Shown: positions 14,301-26,318 of the stretch, one piece after another
Numbering within the stretch: the first letter of the stretch is position 1
Layout: each line of letters opens with the position of its first letter
DNA from: Glandiceps talaboti
Taxonomy: Eukaryota; Hemichordata; Enteropneusta; Spengelidae
Assembly (NCBI RefSeq): GCF_964340395.1
Contig: NC_135561.1
Coordinates: 80,001-144,000, forward strand
Length of the DNA: 64,000 bases
Direction of reading: 5' to 3'
Program-made: the position numbers and the translations under genes
The notes under the pieces: generated by a model
Databases searched by the model: none
Told to the model about the DNA's origin: nothing
The model's input: only the letters and a program-made list of their open reading frames with translations

Positions 14301-17300
14301 ATGTACTCAATTGAACAATAAGTATCAATTAATCAATCAATCAGATGAACTTCTAAAGCATCAGACTCAAACACATTTGTTTTCTTTGATGGCACTGAAA
14401 GGGTGTATCTATATATACTGCATGCTAACTGATAATAGTTCCAAAGTGTAAGTGCAAGTGTTACATTTCAATCCTTTTATGGAAGCAAATCAATTACAAG
14501 TAGCATATGCAAAGGTAATGTAACATAATTAGTAAAAAATTGTCAGACAGTAAAATATAGCAGAGTTAGTAAATTTCTGTCAAGCCATACTGCATTCTTT
14601 TTCTGGTGTACTGCTATCTACTGCATTTCTATGAAGCTGCTACTCGTGGGGAAAATAACTGAAGCAAAGTATTACTTTGGTAGCAGACAATTCTTTTAAA
14701 TTAACATTGACTAAAATTGTTCTTTTGTATTGCAGGTATGGGGAGGTATATACATGGCAAAATGTAAATAATTGTGTACATAATATAATAGTTGGTAAAT
14801 TATGGTTTGAACAGTATGGACAGATGGAGGTGACCAATCATAAAACTGGACATAAAGCTATTATTAACTTTAAACCTAGTGGATGGTTTGGTAAAGAATT
14901 ACACCGAGTTGATGGCTATATTATTGACAAACAGTAAGTCAACACTTGCCAATTACAGTACACAACACTCAAGTTAAGTGATTCCACTGTGTGCCATACT
15001 TATTTATAGCATTCATATCAGGTGTAAAAAGAACACTATTTCAATCATTCAGATGAAAAGCCTAGTATGGCCATCCTGATGTAGTCAATAGATTACTGTG
15101 AATGGTATTATCCAACTGTGATTATATTAAGCTGTCATGACATCTTGACAAATTTTTGTGGCATCTTCTCTAACTGCCTTTCCACTGATAACATGGTTTA
15201 CACTATTACTGATTGATTACAGTTACCTGTAGAGACAGTAGTACTTGGCTTATATTTAAAGCAATTAAAACAGTTCAAACAGTACACTTAACTTTTACGC
15301 TTGATATGAAACCTATACACAGTTGTGGCACACAGTGGAATCACTTTACTTAATTGATATGAGTTGTAACAATATTGATGTCTATGCAAATATATAACAA
15401 AAATATGGTAAAAAGAATATTTTTGTACCTTGGAAAGATATAATATTGTCTTCATAAGGAATTGGTAAGTAAATGAAACTTACCACTTCTGGTAGTTGGA
15501 TAGGCATAAAGAGGCTTGGTAAACAGAGCCTGACAATTTTCAAATTATTTGCTGCAAGAAATTGTTATAATTTTGGTTTTATGTCATGTCTGTATGTCAT
15601 GTCATGTCACAGATCTATCAGTAACTAGACATGTATCAGTATGCTTCAGTCATTGAAACAATTTAATGATATATCAATGTGAAACAAAATGGATCACCAA
15701 GAACCATAAACTTACAAACTGTGTTCCTCTAACTGTCATTACCTTGTTTCTGTCTGTGTAGGAAAGTAAAGAGAAGAATACTGTTTGGAAAATGGACAGA
15801 GTTCCTGTATGGAATTGATCCAGAAGCTCATGATGTGGTGAAGAAACAAGGAAAAGAAGGGAAACGACATCACCGACATGGATTCAAACGTAGCAGTGCT
15901 ACTCCTGCAAAGAAAGATTCACCAACATCAGAAAAGGTACACATTTTAGTGTCTCTTTACCCAGAACATTTGTAATCTTGTTGGTCTGATAACTAGCCAG
16001 TTACAACAAATTGATAAAGTTGTGGCCATTACCAGTATTATATAGCAACACACTGTTGGTTTGATAAAAAGCCAGTTACAACAAATTAATAAAGTTGTGG
16101 CCATTACCAGTATTATATAGCAACACACTGTTGGTTTGATAAAAAGCCAGTTACAACAAATTAATAAAGTTGTGGCCATTACCAGTATTATATAGCAACA
16201 CACTTTGGTTTTCTTGGGGTTTTTTTGTACTTAATATTTTTTAATTGGGCGTATTAGAAAGATATAACTCTTTTTCATGAATGGAAAGTTTAAATTTTGT
16301 ATAATGCAACACATCATGTTTGTGTAATGATTTTTCCATGGCCATTTCCTCATCTAATTTAAGTCCCTGCCAGATGAAGTCCGGGACGGGTACTTATGGA
16401 TTGGGTTCATTCCGTGCATCCGGAGCCGTTTCTTGGAGATGCCTGGACCGATTTTTTTCAAACTTGGTACAGGGGCAATATACTATGGCATACACATGCA
16501 TGTGAATTTGTTTCATGATACGATCCAATATGGCTGCCTAGCAGCCATTTTGTTTGTGAATTTTCCCTGTCCAAAGCCATAACTCAGACATGCTTGAACA
16601 GATCTCATTCAGAGTTGGTATTAGGACAGTGTTCTATGACATACATGTGCATGTTCATTTTTTTCGTGATACAATCCGATATGGCTGTCTGGCAGCCATT
16701 TTGTTGGCACTGTTTTCATGTCCAAAGCCATAACTCAGATATGCTTGAACAGGTCATCCCCCTCCCCGGACGATACCATTCTGTGATTTCATTTTTGTTC
16801 TGCTCAGGTCTTTATAGAGTAGTGGGTTCCAATTAATAAAAGGGAATCATTTCTAAAGATGCTATTATTATACAAATCAATTAAATTCCTTGTATATTTG
16901 TTATTATATTTAGACTGATAATGATGAGGAGCATGGTGCATTCTGTACTGGTTTATTTAACCACAGTCCATCTGGTGGTGAAGACGATACAGACAGTTCA
17001 TCATCAACTACAGATAACCATTTCCATGGTCTCCTTAGTGAACATCCAGACGCACAGTTATTATGGAGAGTTCCACCTAGGCCAGACGATTCAGTGCAGG
17101 TATATATATTTGGATATTATTTCCCTATAATTTTCTTCCTTCGGCCAAGGAAAATACAAGTGACCTAAGGGAACTGGTTGTGACAAACCCTTAAGTCACT
17201 GGTATTTTTTTTGGCTAAATGAAGAAAACTATTGAGTAATGATATAAGTATACCTTTTCAAGCATAGGTTATTACAAAATAAGGCAAAATAATGGCATTT

Positions 17301-18488
17301 TGACTCTCATGTTGAGCTGCATCTAACCAATGATGTAGAGATAAGTTGTCATGATGTAGAACAACCAGAGTATAAAAGCCATATTTATTGTTCAAACACA
17401 TTCAAATCTGGCTTGTTTGTGTTATAATGAATATAATCATCTTGGTCAAAAGTTATACATAAACAGTCTTGCTTATAAGGGAATGCAAAATGCATCATAT
17501 TTTGGTTATCAGAAAGTCAACAGATTGTACATTTTGGCTACTACACTAGGAGTACTTTTCAGCAACAATGAAAAATGATGTGATTACACACTATTTGTTT
17601 GAATTCAGTGAGTGTACTCAGTACTTGTCTTCTTTTCCTTGTCTTACAGTATTACAATTTTACATACTTTGCTATGAGTTTGAATGAACTCAAGGAGGAT
17701 ACAAAGAAAAACATACCACAGACAGACTCTAGATTTAGACCTGATATGAGAATGCTAGAAAACGGTGATATTGGTAAGTCAATTCATGTCAAATAATCTT
17801 GTTATTATGTACAGCAGTAATACGGTAATGATAAACAATGGTGCCTATTTATAAAGTACCATCCACAATGGATGTCATCATAGTGCTCTATAATTATTAG
17901 CCCTGGCACAGACCTATATCGGCACAATGACACTATGTAACTTCCTCAACTCTGGGGAGTATACAATCTCTTGCAGCCTCTATAAGTGTGTTTGATTAAA
18001 GCATTCACATAGTAACCTCTGTCTGAACAGGTCCCCAATTACTTCGAGTGGTTGACTGAGGAACAAGTGTGGTTGAGATTTTGCTCATAGACTTTAGCCA
18101 TTCAGAAACAAATGGGTAGTGGTTCGGCACAAAACAGCAACTTGCAGATTCTAAGCTGGCCACACTAAAGGTTCAACGATCATGACTCCACAGTATATCA
18201 GAGGATGTGTGTATCAAGACTTAAAATTTGACCTTTGAAAGGTCATATAGGGATTATTATTCAGTAACGTTTAGTCTTTAATCTATATTTGTAGATAAAG
18301 CATCAGCTGAGAAGCATCGCCTGGAAGAAAAACAAAGAACAGCTCGTAAACTCCGTCATAAGAATAAAGAAACATGGTCTCCACTATGGTTCACTCAAGG
18401 TGTCCATCCGAACACAGGCAGCCCTGACTGGATTTATACAGGAGGGTATTGGGATAGGGACTATCCTAACAGTCCAGATATATTTTAA
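9591..18488 (+). CDS. OSBPL1A: Oxysterol-binding protein-related protein, ORP1/ORP2 class (C-terminal part)
   Basis: Nine coding exons: 9591-9961, 10974-11184, 13510-13607, 14076-14252, 14736-14933, 15762-15936, 16914-17099, 17650-17773, 18295-18488. All have GT-AG introns and the phases join to 577 residues plus stop. Seen: a charged helical segment (residues 1-33), an FFAT motif EFFDAEE (53-59), a Ser-rich linker, then a full OSBP-related (ORD) domain with the signature EQVSHHPP and the ORP1/2-like blocks [13 protein letters not shown] and [11 protein letters not shown]. Family knowledge: ORDs carry a sterol or a phosphoinositide and FFAT binds VAP on the ER, so the product should work at ER contacts with endosomes, lysosomes or plasma membrane. 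Human ORP1L has N-terminal ankyrin repeats and a PH domain. Those exons are not in the window, so the gene is 5' partial here. OSBPL2 is the alternative name, since invertebrates often have one pro-orthologue of both. Confidence 0.93.
10974..11184 (+). CDS. OSBPL1A: OSBPL1A exon: start of ORD
   Basis: Acceptor 'ctacag' and donor CAA|GTAAGT. Encodes the ORD entry segment with [16 protein letters not shown], strongly conserved in ORP1 and ORP2, and the helix that precedes the lipid tunnel. The first base completes an Arg codon split with the previous exon. Confidence 0.93.
13510..13607 (+). CDS. OSBPL1A: OSBPL1A exon: ORD core, GETYELVR
   Basis: Flanked by 'acttcacag' and GTAAGG. Encodes 32 codons with [15 protein letters not shown], the ORP family block next to the ligand pocket. 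Confidence 0.95.
14076..14252 (+). CDS. OSBPL1A: OSBPL1A exon: EQVSHHPP signature
   Basis: The ORP signature EQVSHHPP is at 14104-14127. Its two His are the phosphoinositide-headgroup ligands known in the family. [11 protein letters not shown] follows. Donor AG|GTGAGC. Confidence 0.96.
14736..14933 (+). CDS. OSBPL1A: OSBPL1A exon: ORD strand region
   Basis: Acceptor 'tattgcag', donor CA|GTAAGT. Encodes [16 protein letters not shown] and [12 protein letters not shown], both typical of ORP1/2 ORDs. Confidence 0.95.
15762..15936 (+). CDS. OSBPL1A: OSBPL1A exon: [11 protein letters not shown] and basic linker
   Basis: Acceptor 'tctgtgtag', donor AAG|GTACAC. After [13 protein letters not shown] the exon turns into a Lys/His/Arg-rich linker ending SPTSEK, a variable loop in ORPs. 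Confidence 0.92.
15966..16206. repeat. About 83-bp tandem repeat, three copies, in an OSBPL1A intron
   Basis: Three near-identical copies containing 'agccagttacaacaaatt' and 'ttgtggccattaccagtatt', starting 30 nt after the donor of the preceding exon. Confidence 0.9.
16380..16810. repeat. Two-unit dispersed repeat
   Basis: About 185-bp units starting near 16440 and 16590 share 'ccaaagccataactcaga', 'atgcttgaacag' and 'atatggctg(c/t)ct(a/g)gcagccat'. Lies in the intron before the next OSBPL1A exon. No coding capacity. Confidence 0.7.
16914..17099 (+). CDS. OSBPL1A: OSBPL1A exon: acidic/Ser linker and LLWRVPPRP
   Basis: Acceptor 'atatttag', donor CAG|GTATAT, exactly 62 codons. An acidic Ser/Thr-rich insertion ([13 protein letters not shown]) precedes the conserved LLWRVPPRP. 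Confidence 0.92.
17650..17773 (+). CDS. OSBPL1A: OSBPL1A exon: [13 protein letters not shown]
   Basis: Acceptor 'tcttacag', donor G|GTAAGT. Encodes the C-terminal ORD block [14 protein letters not shown] and the [14 protein letters not shown] segment. Confidence 0.95.
17885..18115 (-). mobile_element. SINE body, reverse orientation, 5' truncated
   Basis: Reverse complement of the body of the SINE at 26830-27190: shared phrases 'tgcagcctctataagtg', 'acttcctcaactc' and 'attattagccctg'. The tRNA-like head is missing or unrecognisable. It lies in the last OSBPL1A intron. Confidence 0.7.
18295..18488 (+). CDS. OSBPL1A: OSBPL1A last exon with stop
   Basis: Acceptor 'atttgtag'. Encodes [13 protein letters not shown], the family C-terminal block with [13 protein letters not shown], and the end PDIF followed by TAA at 18486-18488. 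This C-terminus is full length for ORP1/ORP2. Confidence 0.95.
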
Positions 18489-19122
18489 GAAATGTAATAG
18501 TACTCACCAACCATGCATTTGAACTACATAAGGAGATATCTGATTGGTCAGTAATCTTGTAAGGTTGTATTTGGTTGGCTGATCTACTGGCAAACTGCTT
18601 GATCAGTTATCTTGCAAGGTTGTATTTGATTGGATGATCAGCAGGTCAACTGCATAAAAGATGTTCAGTGATTGGTTGATCAGTGAAATGTTATTTCCAA
18701 ATATGGAAATGCATTAGTTTTCCAATGACAACGGGATGTTCTGATTTTACCCAACATAAATATATTTTCTATACTACAAAAATGAACTATTAATTTATTG
18801 ACAAAATTTTCAACTTCAACACACATTTTTGGAACACTGGTTTTTGAATGAGGAAAGCCTGCTGATGGCTGTATAACTCTGATGCTTTTTATTCAAATAG
18901 TCAATTTTTTTTAAAATCAAATGCATGGTTGTGAAAAATCTCAGGAAATCTAGTGCAAATATAGTCAAGACATGTATCAAAGTTTTTTCTAGAAGTTTGG
19001 ACTGTAATGTGTATTAGTGCAATGATGAGTTTACCCTACTCATTATGTGTATTACTTATTAGTAGAGTTCCTTCCAACATAAAAATTCCTAACTTGTAAA
19101 GTTTATGCCAAACCTTTGTTCT
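18489..19122 (+). other. OSBPL1A: OSBPL1A 3' UTR, extent unknown
   Basis: No coding sequence. 18540-18680 has an imperfect repeat of 'gttgtatttg(g/a)ttgg'. AATAAA candidates downstream are at 20857-20862 and 21767-21772. I cannot say which, if either, is used. Confidence 0.4.
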
Positions 19123-19875
19123 GGGGAACTATTGCCCTATGGTGATTGGTAGTGCCCCTTGACAAAATTTAGGTTAACAGCAAAAGTGGGGAACTACCGT
19201 CCTAAATATGGTGGAAGATAGTGTCCCATGACAATGTTTAGATTCAACACCAAAACTTTGATGTGGGGGAACTACCATCCTAAATATGGTGGAAGATAGT
19301 GTCCCATGACAATGTTTAGATTCAACACCAAAACTTTGATGTGGGAATTACCATCCTAAATATGGTGGAAGATAGTGTCCCATGACAATGTTCAGATTCA
19401 ACACCAAAACTTTGATGAGGGAAACTACCGTCCTAAATATGGTGGAAGATAGTGTCCCATGACAATGTTCAGATTTTCAACACCAAAACTTTGATGTGGG
19501 GGAACTACCATCCTAAATATGGTGGAAGATAGTGTCCCATGACAATGTTCAGATTCAACACCAAAACTTTGATGAGGGGAACTACCGTCCTAAATATGGT
19601 GGAAGATAGTGTCCCATGACAATGTTCAGATTTTCAACACCAAAACTTTGATGTGGGGGAACTACCATCCTAAATATGGTGGAAGATAGTGTCCCATGAC
19701 AATGTTCAGATTTAACACCAAAACTTTGATGAGGGGAATTACCATCCTAAATATGGTGGAAGATAGTGTCCCATGACAGTGTTTAGATTCAACACCAAAA
19801 CTTTGATGTGGGGGAACTACCATCCTAAATATGGTGGACGATAGTGTCCCATGACAATGTTCAGATTTTCAACTA
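19123..19875. repeat. Minisatellite, about 78-bp unit, about nine copies
   Basis: Units contain 'ctaaatatggtggaagatag', 'tgtcccatgaca' and 'aacaccaaaactttgatg'. The first copies near 19123 are the most diverged, the inner ones nearly identical. It lies 0.6 kb past the OSBPL1A stop and may be transcribed as 3' UTR. Confidence 0.92.
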
Positions 19876-21350
19876 GAGTAGAGTCAGAGAGTATATTACT
19901 GACATAGCAGCTATATTTGAAATACAATAATCTACACTTTATCGCAATCGTTTCTTCTATATTTAAAAATGACAATGTACAACTTTTCTTGCAATCTTAC
20001 AAAAGCTATTTCATCAGTTTTTCATTTCTTGCTCTTTGATGCTAGTGAGTATTTTGGACTTCCAGGTTAAAAAAAGAGATGAATTTTTCTTCAAAATTTC
20101 AAAATGTGTATCCACAAACAGCAATTCTTAAAATATGAAAAAAATGATGTTTTTTTGAAGTATTTGTTAGAGTGTGTTACTTTTTCATACTTCGTAGTGC
20201 CCATATGAGCTATAGTTATTCACAATCATTTTCTCTCTCTATTCAGTTCTACATTCTGTTAGTACTACATCGTATGTTGACTAATAATTATATGATCTAT
20301 GTTACTTGTAGTTTTGCAATTAGAGTATTGGCCATTTTGACTCTAACATTAAAATGACAAAATTTTGAAGAACGCACACACACATGCCCTTGTATTTAGT
20401 CAAATGAAGATTTTGACCATCGTCTCCCATCACAACTATCATTTTCTGTACTGGTCATTTATTCAAACCTAAAATGATATTAGGATATCCAGCAGCAATG
20501 TTCAACCCACTTAGATACATCTATGTCCATCATGAAATATATCCCTTTGTAATTGGTTACCCCCTTGTCAATGAGACCATCAACTGCATGGAAAATGATA
20601 TTCATGATGGGAGACGAGTCAATATGCCCATACTACTAAATACTAGGCTATTAGAATGATATGTGATCAACTTAATGCCCCAAGAGCTGTAACTTGTCTC
20701 TATTTCACATTAATTTTTACCTGATGAAATTACACTAAATCAGTAGATGAAACTTAAGACTGTACATATATCATGTCACTCTGCCCTCAACGGCCTGCTC
20801 TATGAAAGGGGTTGACCAGTGTGTGAGGGCGCCCCATCACGACACACCTTACAGACTAATAAAACAAGTTTCACTGATTATCTGAATTTACATGGATCAG
20901 TACCTAAAGCTTCATGTCTGCACTTGTAAACAGTGATGAATAAGATAAAGTATCAAAGTAATTGTACACCATAGCAAATAATCAACATGTGTAAATTAAA
21001 ATTATGAATGAAATATAATGATCCAGTTACAGCTGCTGGGACTTTGGTCACAAACTAGATTTGTATATAAAAAAAGTCAACATATATACTCCTTCCTACC
21101 TTTTCTCTAAAACAGAAATGTTTCTTAGCTGCAGGAGAACTCTCTCTCCATGGTTAACACAGTGACAGCAATACAAGAATTCAAAAGAAGGGCATCAAGT
21201 CATAGTTCAGTCCAATATTTGGTACTAATATAGAAATCATGTCTGCCATATAACTCTAGGTCTTCAGCTGATCACCTCATAAAAAGTGAATCTGGGATGT
21301 CATGCTTTGTAGTCACAGCAAGCCGATACAAGGTCCTTCATGTACTAACA
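19876..21350. other. No gene recognised
   Basis: AT-rich unique sequence with short open frames (61 codons at 20172 and 20474) that match no family. Contains the AATAAA at 20857-20862. Confidence 0.45.
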
Positions 21351-21513
21351 CCCCCCCCCCCCTTCTACTCTTCAGGTAGAGGTATCCAATGTGACATTAC
21401 CAATTGCAAGGTCACATTGACCGCTGAAACTGAAAGGTTTGTCATTGAGGTCACAACAAATCTTGCAGTCTGTTCATTCAGGAGAAAGATGGGGGGGGGG
21501 GGGGGGGGGGGGG
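21351..21513. repeat. C12 and G23 homopolymer pair
   Basis: C12 at 21351-21362 and G23 at 21491-21513, about 130 nt apart on the same strand and complementary. They give a Pro-run and a Gly-run in the spurious frame covering them. Confidence 0.95.
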
Positions 21514-23140
21514 TTAATTCAGTTGCTCACCAGATGGGTACTTTATGTATAGTAGGGTATGATACCAAAGTTCAAAGAGATGTATCTGTTATTGTAAAAA
21601 AAGATAATTTATGTAGTAGTCACTTGTCAACTTTTCATTGTTTGTCGTAGATCATGACAAGACAGATTAATTGTAGAGGTACTTCAGCATAGCTATGTAG
21701 TATATAGAAACCATATAAGTTGATATGCTAATTACATTCATCAAAATATTCATAGTTTTAAAGTGAAATAAATTACAAGAAATTACTTCTGTGAATGTGC
21801 TAATGTTTTTGTTTTTTTGTTGTTGGGTTTATTTGTTGGGAATCAGGATATTTTTTGAAAATTTGAAAAAATGAGTAAACTGCCATAATGAAATTAAATA
21901 TGGATCAAGAAAAGAGTGGTTTACATATTTGTAGTTCTTTTTTCATTGTTTTCCTGTACTTTAATGTAGAACATATCCATAGAATTATTTCAGATTTTTC
22001 CCCTAATATTATAATTGACTAAATATCTGTGCTGCTATAATACCACATGTACTATTGATTTTGTCATTTGAGAAACTCCTCACTTCTCATTTTATATGAA
22101 TATGATTTTTGATCTTTATTTTATTTACTTTGGCACAGTATTTTCGTGACAAGTATCACCAGGTTGTGCTGTAAGGCCATGACACAAACAGTACATCCTT
22201 TGTTTATAGTCATATGCTATAAAAGTTTCCCACTTCATGTAGTTAACACCTGGTACACATTGACAATTGTCATTCCTTGTCAACTCACCAACACATCAGA
22301 AGTAGGAAACAAGGTATTGATAATACAGTCGCTAAAACATCACCAGTGTTTTAAATTTAAGACACTTTGCAAAGGGTGCTGACCATGTTTACAACATAAT
22401 GGACATGTAGTAATGAAAATTAGACACTTTGACTATAAATTAATGGCTAATGTGGATGAAAAGACCTGAAGAAACTCATTAACTAAGGAATATAGGAATC
22501 AAATGTACCTAAAATGGATCAGAAATGGCTGTTGGTCTTGTGATGACTTTTAATATGGACTTAGTTCAATTAATGCACAAGTGCATTATCTCTCCATCAA
22601 TTCATATCATTATAAAATCTAGTGTTTCTCTCTCATTCCTGAAATGCAGCTTTCCTAATTCCATGCTACTTAGTAGCTTAGTGGCCAAATTCTCCTGTGA
22701 AACTAAATTTACACTTCCTATTATGGGACAGAACACACATGGAAAGAACCAAGTGTCTAGTAATGCAGTATGGTCTCGGGCTAGGTAATCACTGCAGTGT
22801 GTTGCAGACTTTGTTGCCCTCATGTACATTAGAGCATACATGCAAATGAAGTGCCAATGGGTCATTAACATATATGCAAATGAAGCACCAGTGGATCAGT
22901 TCCATGTACTGATGTAGGTCTTTCTAATCCATGTCATCTACTACACTATTTCAGTAGTCCATTCAAGAGAATACTTGTGATGCCAAGATGTCAGTTAGCT
23001 GTATTTATATGCTTTTAAAAGACCATTTATGACAAAAATGGAGTATTTGTATTCAAGTCTTAATGTCAAAATTTCAAATTGTAAGTTTGAATCTTTGCCA
23101 GTGAATATGTAACTATGTCTTGTTTTTACATTACTACAAA
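21514..23140. other. No gene recognised
   Basis: AT-rich sequence. The overlapping frames at 22525-22871 on both strands and the one at 22146 resemble no known protein. Contains the AATAAA at 21767-21772. Confidence 0.45.
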
Positions 23141-24130
23141 CATTGAGACAGAATGTAGTTGTTGATTGGCTGAGAATGGGAACTTATAATGTAGTTGTTG
23201 ATTGGCTAAGAACAGGAACTTACTTATAATGTAGTTGTTGATTGCCTGAGAATGGAAACTTACTTATAATGTAGTTGTTGATTGGCTAAGAACAGGAACT
23301 TACTTATAATGTAGTTGTTGATTGGCTGAGAATGGGAACTTATAATGTAGTTGTTGATTGGCTAAGAACAGGAACTTACTTATAATGTAGTTGTTGGTTG
23401 GCTGAGAATGGGAACTTACTTATAATGTAGTTGTTGGTTGGCTGAGAATGGGAACTATAATGTAGTCATTGATTGGCTAATACCGGAACTTATATTGTAG
23501 TTGTTGATTGGCTAATACCGGAACTTATATTGTAGTCGTTGATTGGCTAATACTGGAACTTATATTGTAGTTGTTGATTGGCTAATACCGGAACTTATAT
23601 TGTAGTTGTTTATTGGCTAATACTGGAACTTATATTGTAGTTGTTGATTAGCTAATACTGGAACTTATATTGTAGTTGTTGATTGGCTAATAACTGGAAC
23701 TTATATTGCAGTTGTTGATTGGCTAATACTGAAACTTATATTGTAGTTGCTGATTGGCTAATAACTGGAACTTATATTGCAGTTGTTGATTGGCTAATAC
23801 TGGAACTTACATTGTAGTTGTTGATTGGCTGAGAACAGGAACTTATATAATGTAGTTGTTGATTGACTAAGGATGGAACTAACAACATCGTTGTTGATTG
23901 GCTAAGAAGTGGAACTTATGTATCATAGTTGTTGATTGACTAAGAACAAGAACTTGTAATGTAGTTCTTGATTGGTGAAGAATGTAACTTATAACATAGT
24001 TGGTGATTGGCTGAGAAGAGGAACTTACTTATAATGTAGTTAGTGATTGGCCTAGAACAGGAAGTTATAATATGGTTGTTGACTGGCTAAGAATGAATCT
24101 TATAACACAGTTGTTAATGGCTAAGAGTAG
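23141..24130. repeat. Minisatellite, 36-45 bp unit, about 25 copies
   Basis: Units share 'gtagttgttgattggct' followed by 'aatactggaacttatatt' or 'gagaatgggaacttacttat'. Two subfamilies occupy the left and middle parts. Divergence rises toward the right end. Nearly every unit carries ATTGG, the reverse of a CCAAT box. Confidence 0.93.
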
Positions 24131-24985
24131 TATCATCTGACCAACCAGCACGTTTGATACAATACTAGCTGCAAAGTGAAGGATGATTGGCCTATTTAAC
24201 ATTAGCATAGGAAAAGTTGGCCCACTGGCTACATAACCCAGACAACTTTTCCTTGTAATGTGTCATTATTTGAAGTGTCTGTGTTTCACATAGTCTCTTT
24301 AGTAAATCGACAAACCAGTCCATCAGAAATTCTTTCCATCTTGCGCTAAAGAACTTCAACATTCTTAATATGGTTTACACACACCACAACAATATATGAT
24401 TATCAAGCTTGTGGAAATCAGCTGACTTAAAGCTAGCAAAGACTTGATTTGTACCATTCTGTAAGGACATAATAGGAATGACGTTATAAAAGCTATCCGC
24501 AGAGTAGAGGAAACACAGTAGAAATTTAGGAGCTTTAATTTGTTTCAATGATGAAATCTGACTTCTAACAAAGTAGAGCATGTCAAGTGTGACACTGACT
24601 ATGGATTGTAGAATGTATATGGTAAATCTGTAATTAAGCTTTGCTAATCTAATCTTTCTCATTACTCCACATATTTTTTGCAGCAACCAGTCTGTCAAAT
24701 AAACCTATTACTGTACAGTAGTACTGATTTTCATATTCCTGCAAAGTACTCTGCATGTACATAGAATATGTAATTTTCCACAACAACAAGAGCCCAAAAT
24801 TTCTATTACAGGGTAAATCCTCAGCAGAAAAAATTCTCCAAATAAATTAAAACATTGCAATGTATTTATAATTAATTTATGGGGTGGTTTCGTTTTTGGC
24901 ATATCTGAGCATAAGATGCAGTAATGTATTAAATGTAATGCAATCATGGAACTGTGTGAATGTATGAAGGAATGTGTGCAAATGA
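24131..24985. other. No gene recognised
   Basis: Two adjacent minus-strand open frames, 107 codons at 24375-24698 and 79 codons at 24708-24947, are hydrophobic/Cys-rich and not recognisable. I do not call them genes. Confidence 0.4.
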
Positions 24986-24995
24986 CCCCATTTTT

Positions 24996-26318
24996 AGCAC
25001 AGCTGAACTTTTAGGTTCAGTAGTGCTATAGGCATGGAAAAGTGTCTGTCTGTCTGTCTGGCTGTTTGTGTTTACACTTAAACTCAAAAACCGCTGGACC
25101 GATTACCTTTGTATTTGATGGGGACATTACTTTTGGTGTTGAGAAATTGTTCAAAGCAAAATAATTGCATGACAGGTGTGTGATTTGGGTTGAAAAATGT
25201 CATTGTTGGTCAAAAAACTTGCACTAAAAACTACATGGGAGATTGGTCTGAAATTTGGTGGGAACATTCTTAGGGATGTGTAGATTAAGATTTGTTCAGG
25301 ACTTGATTCCATCAGTGATATGTAAATTAGGGCTAAAAATGGGTCTTTTTGGTCAAAACTGAGCAGATCGGGCTTAAATTTAATGGGGATGCATCTGGGG
25401 GTGTATAGGTGAAGAAATTAAGCATATAATTATCTCATAGGTGATATGCAAATTAGGTGTAAACGTGAATTTTGTTTAAAAACTTGTATCTTAATAAGTA
25501 CTTGGCCAATGAGAATGAAATTTGGTGAGATGTTTCTAGAAGTATCATTCTGCAGATTTGTTGAAAACATTTTGGCACAATTGGCCCTAGCAACCATTAC
25601 CATGCCCTCAGCAACAACCAAATGTCAATATATTTGCTAAAATAACATCATGTGGTAGGCAAGTGAGTAAACGCTCAAACAATGTATGCAAACATCCTAG
25701 CAACCTTGACCATGCCCATAGTAACAGCCAAAAGATGATGTATTTCACAAAGATAACGGATTCTTAGACAATTGAACAAACATTCAAAAAGTGTATGCAA
25801 GTATGCCTAGCAACAAGACCTAACCCATAGCAACAGCCATATCATCTTATATATTGCAAAGATAACAGGGATTAATAGTGAATAGACATTCAAAAGTATA
25901 TGTAAATTTGCCTAGCAACAAGACCATACAACAGCCAAATGATTATGTATATTGTAAAGATAACAGGGATTAATAGACAAATGAATAAACACTCTAAAAA
26001 TGTATTCAAATATACCTAGCAACAAGACCATGCCCATAGCAACAGCCATATGATCATTTATATCTCAAAGATAAGGGATTCATAGACAAGTGAACATTCA
26101 AAAAAAATGTATGCAAATATGCTTAGCAACATGACCATGCCCATAGCAACAGCCAAATGATTGCATATATTGCAAAGATAACAATAGGCTGGATAGGCAA
26201 CTGGATAATCATTCAGCAAATGAACACCTGTACCTAGCATGGATCAGCATGTGGATAAACATTTTTATTTTAAATGTACAGTTGTACTACAATACCATTG
26301 GCGCTATTTTTAATAGAC
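24996..26318 (+). repeat. Composite repeat, most complete copy (A, microsatellite, B, C, D)
   Basis: Order: hairpin A (24996-25027), 'ataggcatgg', (TGTC)n near 25043, three to four B modules (about 120 bp each; 'ctgaaatttggtgggaacat', 'gtgatatgcaaattag'), six to seven C modules (about 105 bp each; 'cctagcaacaagaccatgcc', 'catagcaacagcc'), then the D tail ('acagttgtactacaatacca', 'ttggcgctattttt'). No protein coding. This copy can serve as the reference for the others. Confidence 0.85.

Noticed and set aside
24375-24947. Two consecutive minus-strand frames (107 and 79 codons)
   Set aside because: No recognisable motif, no convincing splice sites between them and an AT-rich composition like the flanks.
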